The notes: generated from the sequence alone by a model not told the origin. 5,933 nt of DNA from Bacillota bacterium (GCA_017861475.1 JAGFXV010000105.1:1-5933), one strand, 5' to 3'. Counted from the first letter of the stretch, positions 1 to 5,783 are shown. Numbers and translations are program-made.

Positions 1-117
1 TCTGAAGCATTTAGAAATGTAGCACCTTATGTGGGCGTTGTATTCCTGCTCATCGCGCTCTTCTTTGTATGGCGTACATTCTATGGCATGAGGATTCCTG
101 CCGGGGATGACAAATAA
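1..117 (+). CDS. C-terminal end of a membrane protein (partial, 5' end outside window)
   Basis: The frame is open from base 1 and ends at TAA 115-117, giving 38 visible residues. About 16 consecutive hydrophobic residues (PYVGVVFLLIALFFVW) form a likely last transmembrane helix, followed by a short polar tail ending GDDK. This looks like the end of a multi-pass transporter or permease, but too little is visible to name a family and I do not recognise it. The terminator just downstream supports this being the true 3' end of a gene transcribed on the plus strand. Confidence 0.7.
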   Translation, partial: SEAFRNVAPYVGVVFLLIALFFVWRTFYGMRIPAGDDK

Positions 118-130
118 ATAATTAAAAATG

Positions 131-164
131 AAACCTCCCCATTCGTATGGATGGGGAGGTTTTT
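131..164. terminator. Rho-independent terminator, probably bidirectional
   Basis: Twelve perfectly paired bases, 131-142 (AAACCTCCCCAT) with 151-162 (ATGGGGAGGTTT), enclose an 8-nt loop. On the plus strand the stem runs into a T tract (160-164). Read on the minus strand the stem is followed by CATTTTTAATT, also T-rich. It sits between a plus-strand gene ending at 117 and a minus-strand gene ending at 181, so it probably terminates both. Confidence 0.9.
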
Positions 165-180
165 AATATATTCACACTTT

Positions 181-525
181 TTACCGGGACCTTTCTGCTT
201 CTTCATACATAAAAACATTGTCTTTTTGTTTCAAAAAATGAGCGTTGATTTCTTTCCATAACCCCAATGTTCCCATCAACACAAATACACCTCCGGCAAA
301 TTTATTGATCAGATGCGCGGATATATATTGTGCCAATTTGATCCCCACCGAAATCTCCACCAGTACACATAAACTTAAGGCCAAGGCACCGGCAAGAAAT
401 ATGAGCCACCGTTTCGTGGGGCTGCGACTGGTTAAAAGCAAAACGGCAACCTGGGTTTTATCCCCTAACTCACAGAAAATGATCAGCAGATAGGTGGTTA
501 TAGTGGTTAAAAGTTTAATGCTCAT
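181..525 (-). CDS. UPF0016/GDT1 (TMEM165) family half-transporter, second gene of pair
   Basis: A 114-residue integral membrane protein with three hydrophobic segments, at about residues 5-33, 41-69 and 76-92, and a charged C-terminal tail of about 22 residues. The family signature E-x-G-D-K-T is at residues 19-24 (ELGDKT) in the first helix, and a second family-type acidic residue lies in helix 2 (LVEISVG, E57). UPF0016/GDT1 proteins are cation/proton exchangers, with Mn2+ and Ca2+ transport shown for characterised members. Full-length members carry two such repeats, while many bacteria encode single-repeat halves side by side, as here. The loop between helices 1 and 2 is strongly basic (R34, K38, R39), unlike in the partner protein, which suggests the opposite orientation. 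Start is ATG 525-523 with AGGAG at 539-535, 9 nt upstream. It follows its partner by 26 nt, so the two are almost certainly co-transcribed. The transported ion is inferred from the family only. Confidence 0.9.
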   Translation of the reverse strand: MSIKLLTTITTYLLIIFCELGDKTQVAVLLLTSRSPTKRWLIFLAGALALSLCVLVEISVGIKLAQYISAHLINKFAGGVFVLMGTLGLWKEINAHFLKQKDNVFMYEEAERSR

Positions 526-551
526 GCATGTTTTCTCCTGATTCGCATTTG

Positions 552-866
552 CTATTGTTTTAAACCGCCCATGATACCGGTCAGCAGGAGCAGACCCAGC
601 AATATGAACAACAGCGAAGAAACAACTCTTATGGTAACAGGCTTTAAATAGCGGGCAATAATATGGGAACCGATGATTACCTCCAAAAATGAAGCAGTGA
701 TCAGAGCCAGAGCGGAACCCAAACCTACCCAGCAGATATACAGAGGATTTTCACTAGCCAGCAGCAAGGTGGTGAGTTGGGTTTTATCGCCCATCTCCGA
801 GATTAGAATTACTCCCATGGTTGATAAAAAAAGCTTAAGGTCTTGCTTGCCTGAAAAAAGCCTCAT
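552..866 (-). CDS. UPF0016/GDT1 (TMEM165) family half-transporter, first gene of pair
   Basis: A 104-residue membrane protein with the family motif at residues 24-29 (EMGDKT) in helix 1 and a matching acidic residue in helix 2 (FLEVIIG, E62). Three hydrophobic segments lie at about residues 12-37, 43-70 and 79-99. It should form a heterodimer with the product of the next gene to make one complete cation/proton exchanger (Mn2+/Ca2+ class, from family knowledge). The N-terminus (R2, K7, K11) and the helix 2-3 loop (R72, K75, R80) are basic, while the helix 1-2 loop is acidic (E39), giving a predicted N-in orientation. I chose ATG 866-864, preceded by GGAGGA at 884-879 (spacer about 12 nt, slightly long). 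The frame stays open up to a TTG at 917, but that start has no Shine-Dalgarno and would add a non-hydrophobic stretch not typical of the family. No yybP-ykoY-like Mn2+ riboswitch is recognisable upstream. Confidence 0.88.
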   Translation of the reverse strand: MRLFSGKQDLKLFLSTMGVILISEMGDKTQLTTLLLASENPLYICWVGLGSALALITASFLEVIIGSHIIARYLKPVTIRVVSSLLFILLGLLLLTGIMGGLKQ

Positions 867-977
867 AAAAGCTGAACATCCTCCATCCCGCACGATCCAG
901 GAAATCTGCCCCGGCAAGGTTTGGATCCGTTTTACAACAGCGGGGTTATTTTGATCTCGATGTACTTATCGTATTCG

Positions 978-1043
978 AAAGGAGGAATTTTGGTGACACT
1001 TGTTATGCCAGCCTATAAGAGAGTATCTTTGTTAAGCATATGA
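978..1043 (+). pseudogene. Orphan ribosome binding site plus short GT2-like N-terminal remnant
   Basis: A perfect AAAGGAGG (978-985) sits 7 nt before GTG 993-995. The frame reads MTLVMPAYKR and stops at TGA 1041-1043 after 16 codons. The opening TLVMPAY resembles the first beta strand of family 2 glycosyltransferases (typically V-S-V-V-x-P-A-Y-N). The 3' part overlaps the end of the minus-strand glycosyltransferase gene (stop at 1015-1013). I read it as the surviving 5' tip of a gene whose body is gone. The similarity covers only about eight residues, so chance or a genuine tiny ORF are real alternatives. Confidence 0.3.
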
Positions 1044-2053
1044 TGATGGTTGTGTAATATCTGCTCATAGATTTTTATGTATTCTGATGCCATACGAGCA
1101 CGGCTGAATTTTTCTTCCACCCAGAAACGACAATCCGCACGATTGATCTGCATTATTTCTTCGGTTTTGGCTACGGCAGAAGTGATATCATCTGCCAGGT
1201 AACCGGTCACACCATCCAGGATTACTTCCGGCATGGAGCCTTTATTAAAGGCAATTACCGGGGTGCCGCAGGCCTGCGCTTCGATGACACTCAAACCGAA
1301 GGGCTCGGTAAAATTAATGGGATGCAGCAAAGCCAGAGCATTGCCCAGCAGTTCATTTCTATGTTTGGGCCCGACAGGTCCGACATAACGAATCTGTTCT
1401 TCATCAAGAAACGGAGCTACATATTTTTTGAAATAGTCCTGATCTTGAATGATGCCGGCAATAATCAAGGGCAACCGGCATTGTCGTGCAATTTCTATAG
1501 CCTCGGCAGTTCCTTTGTCATGATGGATGCGCCCGAAATAGAGCAAATAGTTGCCGGACTGGTTATGATAACTGAATTGATCCAGGTCCAAGCCATGGTA
1601 AATGTTGGAAATATAATGCAGCTCAGGATGACGGTCCGCATAACTGATCGATACATAATTGGCAGTGGAGTCATAGGTTTTATAAACCGGTATGATCTGA
1701 GGCGAAGAAAAGCCATGAATGGTTGTGAGCATAGGGGTTTTGATCAGACGGCTGTATGAAAGCGGCAAAAAGTCATAGTGATTGTGAATGAGGTCAAATT
1801 TATCGGCTTGTTCACAAAGATGAGCAATATGTAAGCATTCCCAGACTTTCGGATCCAGACTTCGGTCTTCTTCGTAAGCATGGGGACAGATCCATTCCAG
1901 ATTGGCAACAGATGAATCACCAGTGGCAAATACACTGACTTCTATACCTTCCCGACTCAAACCTTCTGCCAGCAGGGATACGATGCTTTCCCAGGGGCCG
2001 TAATGCAAAGGTGGGGTCCGCCAGGCAATGGGGGATAGGAGTGCTATTTTCAC
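1013..2053 (-). CDS. Glycosyltransferase family 4 (GT-B fold, retaining)
   Basis: A 346-residue protein expected to transfer a sugar from a nucleotide-sugar donor, in the cytoplasm or at the membrane inner face. The N-terminal Rossmann domain opens with MKIALLSPIAWRTPP and the acceptor-side loop H17-Y-G-P-W-E22, and includes LIHNHYD (88-94) and TTIHGFSSP (110-118). The C-terminal donor domain begins near LLYFGRIHHDKG (170-181). It carries the GT4 E-x7-E motif, E250 to E258 (EPFGLSVIE), followed by ACGTPVIAF (261-269) and MPEVILDGVTGYL (274-286). Length is normal for the family and the frame is intact. Start is GTG 2053-2051 with AAGGAAG about 9 nt upstream. The donor and acceptor cannot be read from sequence. 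The gene stands alone between debris-like sequences: a start-less C-terminal fragment 57 nt upstream, and an orphan plus-strand RBS at its 3' end. No clear terminator follows it before the UPF0016 pair. Confidence 0.93.
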   Translation of the reverse strand: MKIALLSPIAWRTPPLHYGPWESIVSLLAEGLSREGIEVSVFATGDSSVANLEWICPHAYEEDRSLDPKVWECLHIAHLCEQADKFDLIHNHYDFLPLSYSRLIKTPMLTTIHGFSSPQIIPVYKTYDSTANYVSISYADRHPELHYISNIYHGLDLDQFSYHNQSGNYLLYFGRIHHDKGTAEAIEIARQCRLPLIIAGIIQDQDYFKKYVAPFLDEEQIRYVGPVGPKHRNELLGNALALLHPINFTEPFGLSVIEAQACGTPVIAFNKGSMPEVILDGVTGYLADDITSAVAKTEEIMQINRADCRFWVEEKFSRARMASEYIKIYEQILHNHHHMLNKDTLL

Positions 2054-2110
2054 GACGATATACTTCCTTTCGCAAAATGAAATCAGGTTTATGTTAAATG
2101 AAACATTTAT

Positions 2111-2308
2111 TTATTTGCTGATCCAGTGCTTGTAGGAATAATAAAGCCGGGCCAGGTTTTTCCGGGTGTGGTCATAAAATGATTCCGGCTTGCAAACGTT
2201 TAACCAGTCAGGCAGAGGATTGATATCGATTACGCTTAAATCGCGACTCGGATACCCGTTCCATTCCAGCGAACTGGGCCTATGTTTTAATTTTCCGCAA
2301 AACCATAT
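2111..2308 (-). pseudogene. C-terminal remnant of a protein gene, ATP-grasp-like ending
   Basis: On the minus strand, 65 codons are open from just after an in-frame TAA (2311-2309) down to TAA at 2113-2111. There is no ATG, GTG or TTG start. From about codon 10 the composition looks protein-like rather than random, for example SSLEWNGYPSRDLSVIDINP, then LPDWLNVCKPESFYD and a basic, aromatic, helix-like tail ending YKHWISK. The VIDINPLPDW stretch (2233-2204) resembles the last strand of ATP-grasp enzymes, where [DE]-x-N-x-x-P supplies metal-binding residues (compare the E-V-N-x-x-P of RimK and D-Ala-D-Ala ligases). Sequence beyond 2290 turns AT-rich and non-coding, so I infer the rest was deleted. 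It lies 57 nt upstream of the glycosyltransferase on the same strand, suggesting a former operon. Coding character is fairly convincing; the family assignment is tentative. Confidence 0.5.
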
Positions 2309-2372
2309 TTATATACTTTTATGAGGCAATAGCTGTTCGCTTTTAATTTAGATTGTATTTTTTGAGTTAGAC

Positions 2373-2401
2373 AGTATATGTTCAAACTATGAATGCATCA
2401 A
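2373..2401 (-). promoter_or_regulatory. Candidate sigma-A promoter, minus strand
   Basis: On the minus strand TTGATG (2401-2396) and TATACT (2378-2373) are separated by exactly 17 nt, four and five matches out of six to the -35 and -10 consensus. It would drive transcription through the remnant at 2308-2111 into the glycosyltransferase, leaving that gene with a leader of roughly 310 nt. Between 2309 and 2491 I see nothing else: the stretch is AT-rich with no convincing ORF or structured element. AT-rich DNA produces such matches by chance. Confidence 0.35.
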
Positions 2402-2491
2402 ACACGGGATAGCAATGAATTATTATTATAGTAAAATATCTAAAATGCAGGTAAAATGAATATGGTTTTTGCGTAAACTGCCGAGCAGGAG

Positions 2492-2522
2492 TTGCGCAGG
2501 TAAAGATAAAATATGCTATAAT
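2492..2522 (+). promoter_or_regulatory. Extended -10 promoter of the DEAD-box helicase
   Basis: A perfect TATAAT (2517-2522) is preceded by TG at 2514-2515, giving the TGnTATAAT extended -10 form. A weak -35 (TTGCGC, 2492-2497) lies 19 nt upstream, which the extended -10 could compensate for. Transcription would begin near 2529, giving a leader of about 117 nt before the helicase start. Confidence 0.6.
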
Positions 2523-2583
2523 AACAACCGTTGCATTTACAAAGAAAAATCAGGATCAAACTCGTACAAAGAATATATGATTG

Positions 2584-2599
2584 GCAAGCTTGGGCTTGC
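2584..2599 (+). other. Leader hairpin upstream of the helicase
   Basis: GCAAGC (2584-2589) and GCTTGC (2594-2599) pair perfectly around a 4-nt loop, within the inferred helicase 5' leader. It lies inside an 8-codon reading frame, ATG 2577 to TAA 2603 (MIGKLGLA), which has no Shine-Dalgarno. The hairpin lies 31 nt upstream of the ribosome binding site. A regulatory role is only a possibility. Confidence 0.3.
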
Positions 2600-2630
2600 G
2601 TAAATGATATCAGTGCGTCTTCATAGTCAC

Positions 2631-2638
2631 AAAGGAGG
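2631..2638 (+). promoter_or_regulatory. Ribosome binding site fixing the helicase start
   Basis: AAAGGAGG lies 7 nt before TTG 2646-2648. The in-frame ATG at 2604 is upstream of this site and has no Shine-Dalgarno of its own, so the TTG is the likely initiator. Confidence 0.8.
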
Positions 2639-2645
2639 AAAATAT

Positions 2646-4226
2646 TTGTATACCGATACATTTGTAAACATGGGATTAAAGCCTCGCTTGCTGCAGATGA
2701 TTGAAAGCAAAGGCTTTGAAATACCTACCCCCATTCAAATCAAAGCTATTCCACCGGCATTGGCGGGTCATGATGTAATGGGGCAGGCCCAGACCGGTAC
2801 AGGAAAAACGGCAGCATTTGGCATTCCTATGTTGAACAGGATGACCCCCGGCCGGGGGCTGCAGGGATTGGTTGTCTGTCCGACCCGTGAACTGGCGGTA
2901 CAGGTGACCGAAGAGATTAATTCATTGGGCAGAGGCATGAACCTGCATTCCATAGCTGTCTACGGAGGGCAATCCATCGAGCTGCAGATCAGAGCGCTGA
3001 ACCGCAAACCGGAATTGGTGGTCGGCACCCCGGGCAGATTGATGGATCACATGCAGCGTGGCAATCTCAGTTTGTCAAAAATATCCTTTTTGGTTCTGGA
3101 CGAGGCTGATGAAATGCTGGATATGGGATTTTTGCCGGATATAGAAAAAATAATGGAATATTGTCCGGAAGAGCGGCAGACGTTTCTTTTTTCCGCCACG
3201 CTGGATGAAAATATTCGCAAATTGGGCAGCCAATTTATGCATGATCCGGATATTATCCTGATCAAATCACCAGAATTGACCGTACCGCTGACTCAGCAAT
3301 ATTTTTTGGAAGTAAGTCCGCGTTACAAGATAGAAATCTTCTGTCGACTGATGGATGTTGATCAACCAACAGTCAGTCTGGTCTTCTGTCGTACCAAAAA
3401 GGGAGCAGATGCGCTGGCCCACGCTTTGATTGACAGAGGTTATGATGCAGATGCTTTACACGGTGACATGACCCAGCGGGAAAGAGACAATGTCATGGAA
3501 CGTTTTCGCAAAGGAAATGTCTCCATATTGGTAGCGACTGATCTGGCTGCCCGGGGCTTGGACATCGAAATGGTGAGCCATGTGTTTAATTTTGATATTC
3601 CTGAAGATCCGGACAGTTATGTGCATCGTATCGGCCGTACCGGTCGTGCCGGCCGTGATGGAATTGCCATAACCTTTGTTGAACCTCGCCAAATAAGACA
3701 ACTAAGGCTCATTGAACAGCATATCGGTAAAAAAATTATGCGCCGCAGTCTGCCCTCATTGAAGGACGCCATGGAGAGCAGACAGGAAAGCCTGAACAGG
3801 CGTTTACTGGAATCAGCCCGCGAGGATTTAGATATTTATCTGCAAATGGCCGGCCGGCTTTTGGCGGAAAATGATGCCCAAACTTTACTGGCAGCTGCAT
3901 TAAAGATAATCTCTGCAGGTGAACCTGACATGGAATTGGCGGAGATAGAGGCAACCAATTATGATACTGCGCATGTTGAACTGCCGCTGGGTCGTGCGCA
4001 GGGAATGAATCCCCGCCGTTTGGCGGAGTATCTAAGTGCCAATACTTCCCTGACCCCAAGGCAGGTGGGTGATATTGAGATTCACAGTAATACCAGTTAC
4101 GTTGAAGTGCCCATGCACAAAGTCGATGAGGTCTATGAAGCTATCAGCAATTTTGAACTGAGCCGTAAAAGTCATCGACCAAGAATTGGCTTGCCCCGTT
4201 CAAACCGAACCAAAAGAGCAAACTAA
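2646..4226 (+). CDS. DEAD-box ATP-dependent RNA helicase with C-terminal DbpA RNA-binding domain
   Basis: A 526-residue cytoplasmic RNA helicase of the DeaD/CsdA/CshA/DbpA group, which unwinds RNA in ribosome assembly, mRNA decay or cold adaptation. All core motifs are intact (numbering from the TTG start): Q motif ending PTPIQ (27-31), motif I AQTGTGKT (48-55), Ia PTREL (79-83), Ib TPGR (128-131), II DEAD (152-155), III SAT (183-185), IV LVFCRTKKG (245-253), V ATDLAARGLD (297-306), VI HRIGRTGR (327-334). A helical linker (about 365-440) leads to a DbpA-type RNA-binding domain (about 443-516; VELPLGRAQGMNPRRL at its start) and a short basic tail. In DbpA/YxiN this domain binds 23S rRNA hairpin 92; in DeaD-type proteins specificity is broader. 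The TTG start is supported by AAAGGAGG 7 nt upstream; the ATG at 2604 would add 14 unlikely residues. It is transcribed alone. The choice between deaD, cshA and dbpA is unsafe, so no symbol is given. Confidence 0.96.
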   Translation: MYTDTFVNMGLKPRLLQMIESKGFEIPTPIQIKAIPPALAGHDVMGQAQTGTGKTAAFGIPMLNRMTPGRGLQGLVVCPTRELAVQVTEEINSLGRGMNLHSIAVYGGQSIELQIRALNRKPELVVGTPGRLMDHMQRGNLSLSKISFLVLDEADEMLDMGFLPDIEKIMEYCPEERQTFLFSATLDENIRKLGSQFMHDPDIILIKSPELTVPLTQQYFLEVSPRYKIEIFCRLMDVDQPTVSLVFCRTKKGADALAHALIDRGYDADALHGDMTQRERDNVMERFRKGNVSILVATDLAARGLDIEMVSHVFNFDIPEDPDSYVHRIGRTGRAGRDGIAITFVEPRQIRQLRLIEQHIGKKIMRRSLPSLKDAMESRQESLNRRLLESAREDLDIYLQMAGRLLAENDAQTLLAAALKIISAGEPDMELAEIEATNYDTAHVELPLGRAQGMNPRRLAEYLSANTSLTPRQVGDIEIHSNTSYVEVPMHKVDEVYEAISNFELSRKSHRPRIGLPRSNRTKRAN

Positions 4227-4259
4227 TAACTCGGGAGCATTAAGCAACTCCCGAGTTAT
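4226..4259. terminator. Hairpin between convergent genes, probable terminator
   Basis: A perfect 12-bp stem, ATAACTCGGGAG (4226-4237) with CTCCCGAGTTAT (4248-4259), encloses a 10-nt loop and begins at the last base of the helicase stop codon. It lies between the helicase and the convergent coat operon. Neither strand has a full T tract (plus: TTATATAAATAG; minus: TTATTAGTTT), so termination may be partial, or the stem may mainly protect 3' ends. Confidence 0.6.
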
Positions 4260-4307
4260 ATAAATAGCAATATGGCTTATGTCCTGGGTTGCATCCCGAG
4301 ACGTTGA

Positions 4308-4562
4308 TTATCCAAGTTGTGATTTTACGGTTTGAATATCAGATTGGTCTGCCTGGGCGGCAGCTTTGTAAAAACCCTTTTGTTCAGCCATCTGATAAAG
4401 CTGATACTGGAACTGTTCGTCAGAATTTCTGATCTGCTGGATCGTCTGGCGCATTTGCTGATTGGAAGTTTCGCCTATCACATGGGCATAAGTGGCCAAA
4501 CTGCTTTTTACCGAAGCCAATATATCATTAACCATCTCTTTGTCTTGCATCTGTTGTGGCAT
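4308..4562 (-). CDS. CotF-family spore coat protein (small)
   Basis: An 84-residue, glutamine-rich, all-helical soluble protein matching the CotF coat pattern: MQDKEMVNDILASVKSSL near the N-terminus, then a TYAHVIGET segment, then QFQYQLYQMAEQKGFY, the typical x-L-Y-x-M-x-x-K-G-[WF]-Y closing signature. CotF-type proteins are components of the endospore coat, with a ferritin-like helical fold, made in the mother cell during sporulation. I chose ATG 4562-4560; the TTG directly before it (4565-4563) is an equally well spaced alternative, since AAGGAGG (4579-4573) lies 10 or 7 nt upstream respectively. That Shine-Dalgarno overlaps the stop codon of the preceding gene, implying translational coupling. 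The frame is intact. Confidence 0.88.
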   Translation of the reverse strand: MPQQMQDKEMVNDILASVKSSLATYAHVIGETSNQQMRQTIQQIRNSDEQFQYQLYQMAEQKGFYKAAAQADQSDIQTVKSQLG

Positions 4563-4577
4563 CAAATCATTCCCTCC

Positions 4578-4760
4578 TTACTTCAAAAATGTCATGAGCT
4601 TATTACGGGTATCCATGGCCGATTGTGCAGCTTGATCAAACATTTGCTTTATCTGGGCATCCTGGCTTTGAGAAGCATAAAAACGTAATTTCTTCTCGGC
4701 AGTGGCATGACCCCCGATCAAATGTCTAAGGTTTTGAAGTTCCATTTGGTTTACAGTCAC
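4578..4760 (-). CDS. Small spore-coat-associated protein, CotF-like helical hairpin
   Basis: A 60-residue soluble protein predicted to form two amphipathic helices (about residues 5-30 and 34-59). The sequence includes NLRHLIGGHATAEKKL, then FYASQSQDAQIKQMFDQAAQ, and ends LMTFLK. Its pattern resembles the small companion proteins encoded beside CotF genes in spore-forming Clostridia and the N-terminal helical pair of longer CotF proteins; this is recognition by eye. Start is GTG 4760-4758 with AAAGGAG (4775-4769) 8 nt upstream. The frame extends to 4919 but the extra residues would be a membrane-like AT-rich run with no supporting RBS. The stop codon TAA (4580-4578) is part of the next gene's Shine-Dalgarno, so the two form a tight operon and probably assemble together. 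Confidence 0.8.
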   Translation of the reverse strand: MTVNQMELQNLRHLIGGHATAEKKLRFYASQSQDAQIKQMFDQAAQSAMDTRNKLMTFLK

Positions 4761-4820
4761 GTTACTAACTCCTTTCTGTCTAAGATGATTTTCCTCTTTT
4801 AGGTTGGCCCAATTTAAAAA

Positions 4821-4827
4821 TATTATG
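4821..4827 (-). promoter_or_regulatory. Possible sporulation sigma factor -10 element for the coat operon
   Basis: Read on the minus strand the site is CATAATA followed by T. This fits the -10 consensus of sigma-G (CATnMTA) and also of sigma-E/K (CATAnnnT). It lies about 60 nt before the GTG start of the first coat gene. No good matching -35 is visible at the right distance, so this is suggestive only. Confidence 0.25.
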
Positions 4828-4924
4828 CTTGTAAAAAAGAGCAAAAAGACCATGTTTAAAACAAAGAATGTTATTTGTTTTGAGCAGATTCTTATTTTAC
4901 CAACTGATACCAATTTCAAAGTAA

Positions 4925-4955
4925 TTCACTTATTTTATCAATACTGCTGTATAAT
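4925..4955 (+). promoter_or_regulatory. Candidate sigma-A promoter of the amino-acid ABC transporter operon
   Basis: A perfect TATAAT (4950-4955) lies 40 nt before the GTG start at 4995. A weak -35 (TTCACT, 4925-4930) is 19 nt upstream. It occupies the divergent intergenic region with the coat operon (4761-4994), which otherwise shows only AT-rich sequence and no recognisable riboswitch or T-box. Confidence 0.5.
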
Positions 4956-4994
4956 TATTGATGTAAATTTATTAATGGAATTGGAGTGATATTA

Positions 4995-5771
4995 GTGAAA
5001 AGGATTCTAAGTTTACTGCTGGTCCTGTTGCTATCGGTCGGGGTATTGGCTGGATGCGGGGGAGGAACGGAAAAAGCTGCCCCTGAGGCTAATGCTACCG
5101 TATATAAAATTGCAACGGACACAACTTTTGCACCGTTTGAGTTTCAGAATGATGCCGGCAAATACGTAGGCATTGACATCGATATCCTGGCTGCGATCGC
5201 TGCGGATCAGGGCTTTAAGTATGAACTCAGCCCGCTCGGATTTAATGCTGCTGTGGCTGCATTGGAATCAAATCAGGCGGACGGAGTTATCGCCGGGATG
5301 AGCATTACGGCAGAACGGCAGAAGAAATATGATTTCTCTGCCCCATATTATGATTCCGGAGTTGTTATGGCAGTCAGCGCTTCCAATGATACCATCAAAT
5401 CCTACAAGGATCTGGCAGGAAAGAAAGTAGCCGTTAAAACCGGGACCGAAGGCGCAACTTTTGCTGAATCGATCAAAGACGCCAACGGATTTGAACTGGT
5501 CTATTTCGATGAATCACCCATGATGTATGAAGATGTAAAAACCGGTAACACAGTGGCTTGTTTTGAAGATTATCCGGTCATGGGTTATGGCATCTCTCAG
5601 GGCAACGGTCTGAAGATGGTCACGGATATGGAAAAAGGATCTTCTTACGGATTTGCAGTGCTAAAGGGTAAAAATACTGAACTCTTGAAGATGTTTGATG
5701 CAGGTTTGAAAAATATCAAAGCCAACGGAAAATATCAGGAAATCATAGATAAATATATTTCTGCTAAATAA
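4995..5771 (+). CDS. Amino-acid ABC transporter substrate-binding lipoprotein (SBP family 3, GlnH/HisJ type)
   Basis: A 258-residue lipoprotein that captures an amino acid outside the membrane and delivers it to an ABC permease. The signal peptide has K2-R3, a hydrophobic core and lipobox LAGC, with the lipidated cysteine at residue 21, followed by a flexible Gly/Ala/Glu-rich linker. The family 3 signatures are clear: FAPFEFQNDAGKYVGIDID (45-63), GVIAGMSITAERQKKYDFS (97-115, with R108 expected to bind the substrate alpha-carboxylate) and the second-lobe loop VKTGTEG (147-153). ACFEDYPVMG (188-197) carries D192, the position that normally contacts the alpha-amino group. Length is normal. Start is GTG 4995-4997, 8 nt after GGAG (4983-4986); the GTG at 4986 lies inside that site. 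The permease gene follows after 12 nt. Polar amino acids such as glutamine are typical substrates of the family; the specific one cannot be read here. Confidence 0.95.
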   Translation: MKRILSLLLVLLLSVGVLAGCGGGTEKAAPEANATVYKIATDTTFAPFEFQNDAGKYVGIDIDILAAIAADQGFKYELSPLGFNAAVAALESNQADGVIAGMSITAERQKKYDFSAPYYDSGVVMAVSASNDTIKSYKDLAGKKVAVKTGTEGATFAESIKDANGFELVYFDESPMMYEDVKTGNTVACFEDYPVMGYGISQGNGLKMVTDMEKGSSYGFAVLKGKNTELLKMFDAGLKNIKANGKYQEIIDKYISAK

Positions 5772-5783
5772 CGAGGAGTAAAA

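Noticed and set aside
867..917. N-terminal extension of the first UPF0016 gene from TTG 917
   Set aside because: No ribosome binding site precedes the TTG and the added 17 residues are unlike the family. A GGAGGA precedes the ATG at 866.
867..1012. Possible yybP-ykoY Mn2+ riboswitch upstream of the UPF0016 pair
   Set aside because: This riboswitch class often precedes Mn2+ exporters, but its conserved blocks are not recognisable in this short minus-strand leader.
1322..1759. 145-codon plus-strand ORF inside the glycosyltransferase
   Set aside because: It lies wholly antisense to a gene with clear GT4 motifs and has no protein-family features of its own.
2604..2645. N-terminal extension of the helicase from ATG 2604
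   Set aside because: There is no Shine-Dalgarno before 2604, and the strong AAAGGAGG at 2631-2638 lies inside this extension with ideal spacing to TTG 2646.
4332..4688. 118-codon plus-strand ORF across the coat genes
   Set aside because: It is antisense to two small genes that have good RBSs and recognisable CotF-type sequence, and it lacks a convincing start site.
4761..4919. Membrane-anchored N-terminal extension of the 60-residue coat-like protein
   Set aside because: The hydrophobic run comes from AT-rich intergenic DNA. The GTG at 4760 has a well-spaced AAAGGAG and gives a protein matching the expected small coat partner.
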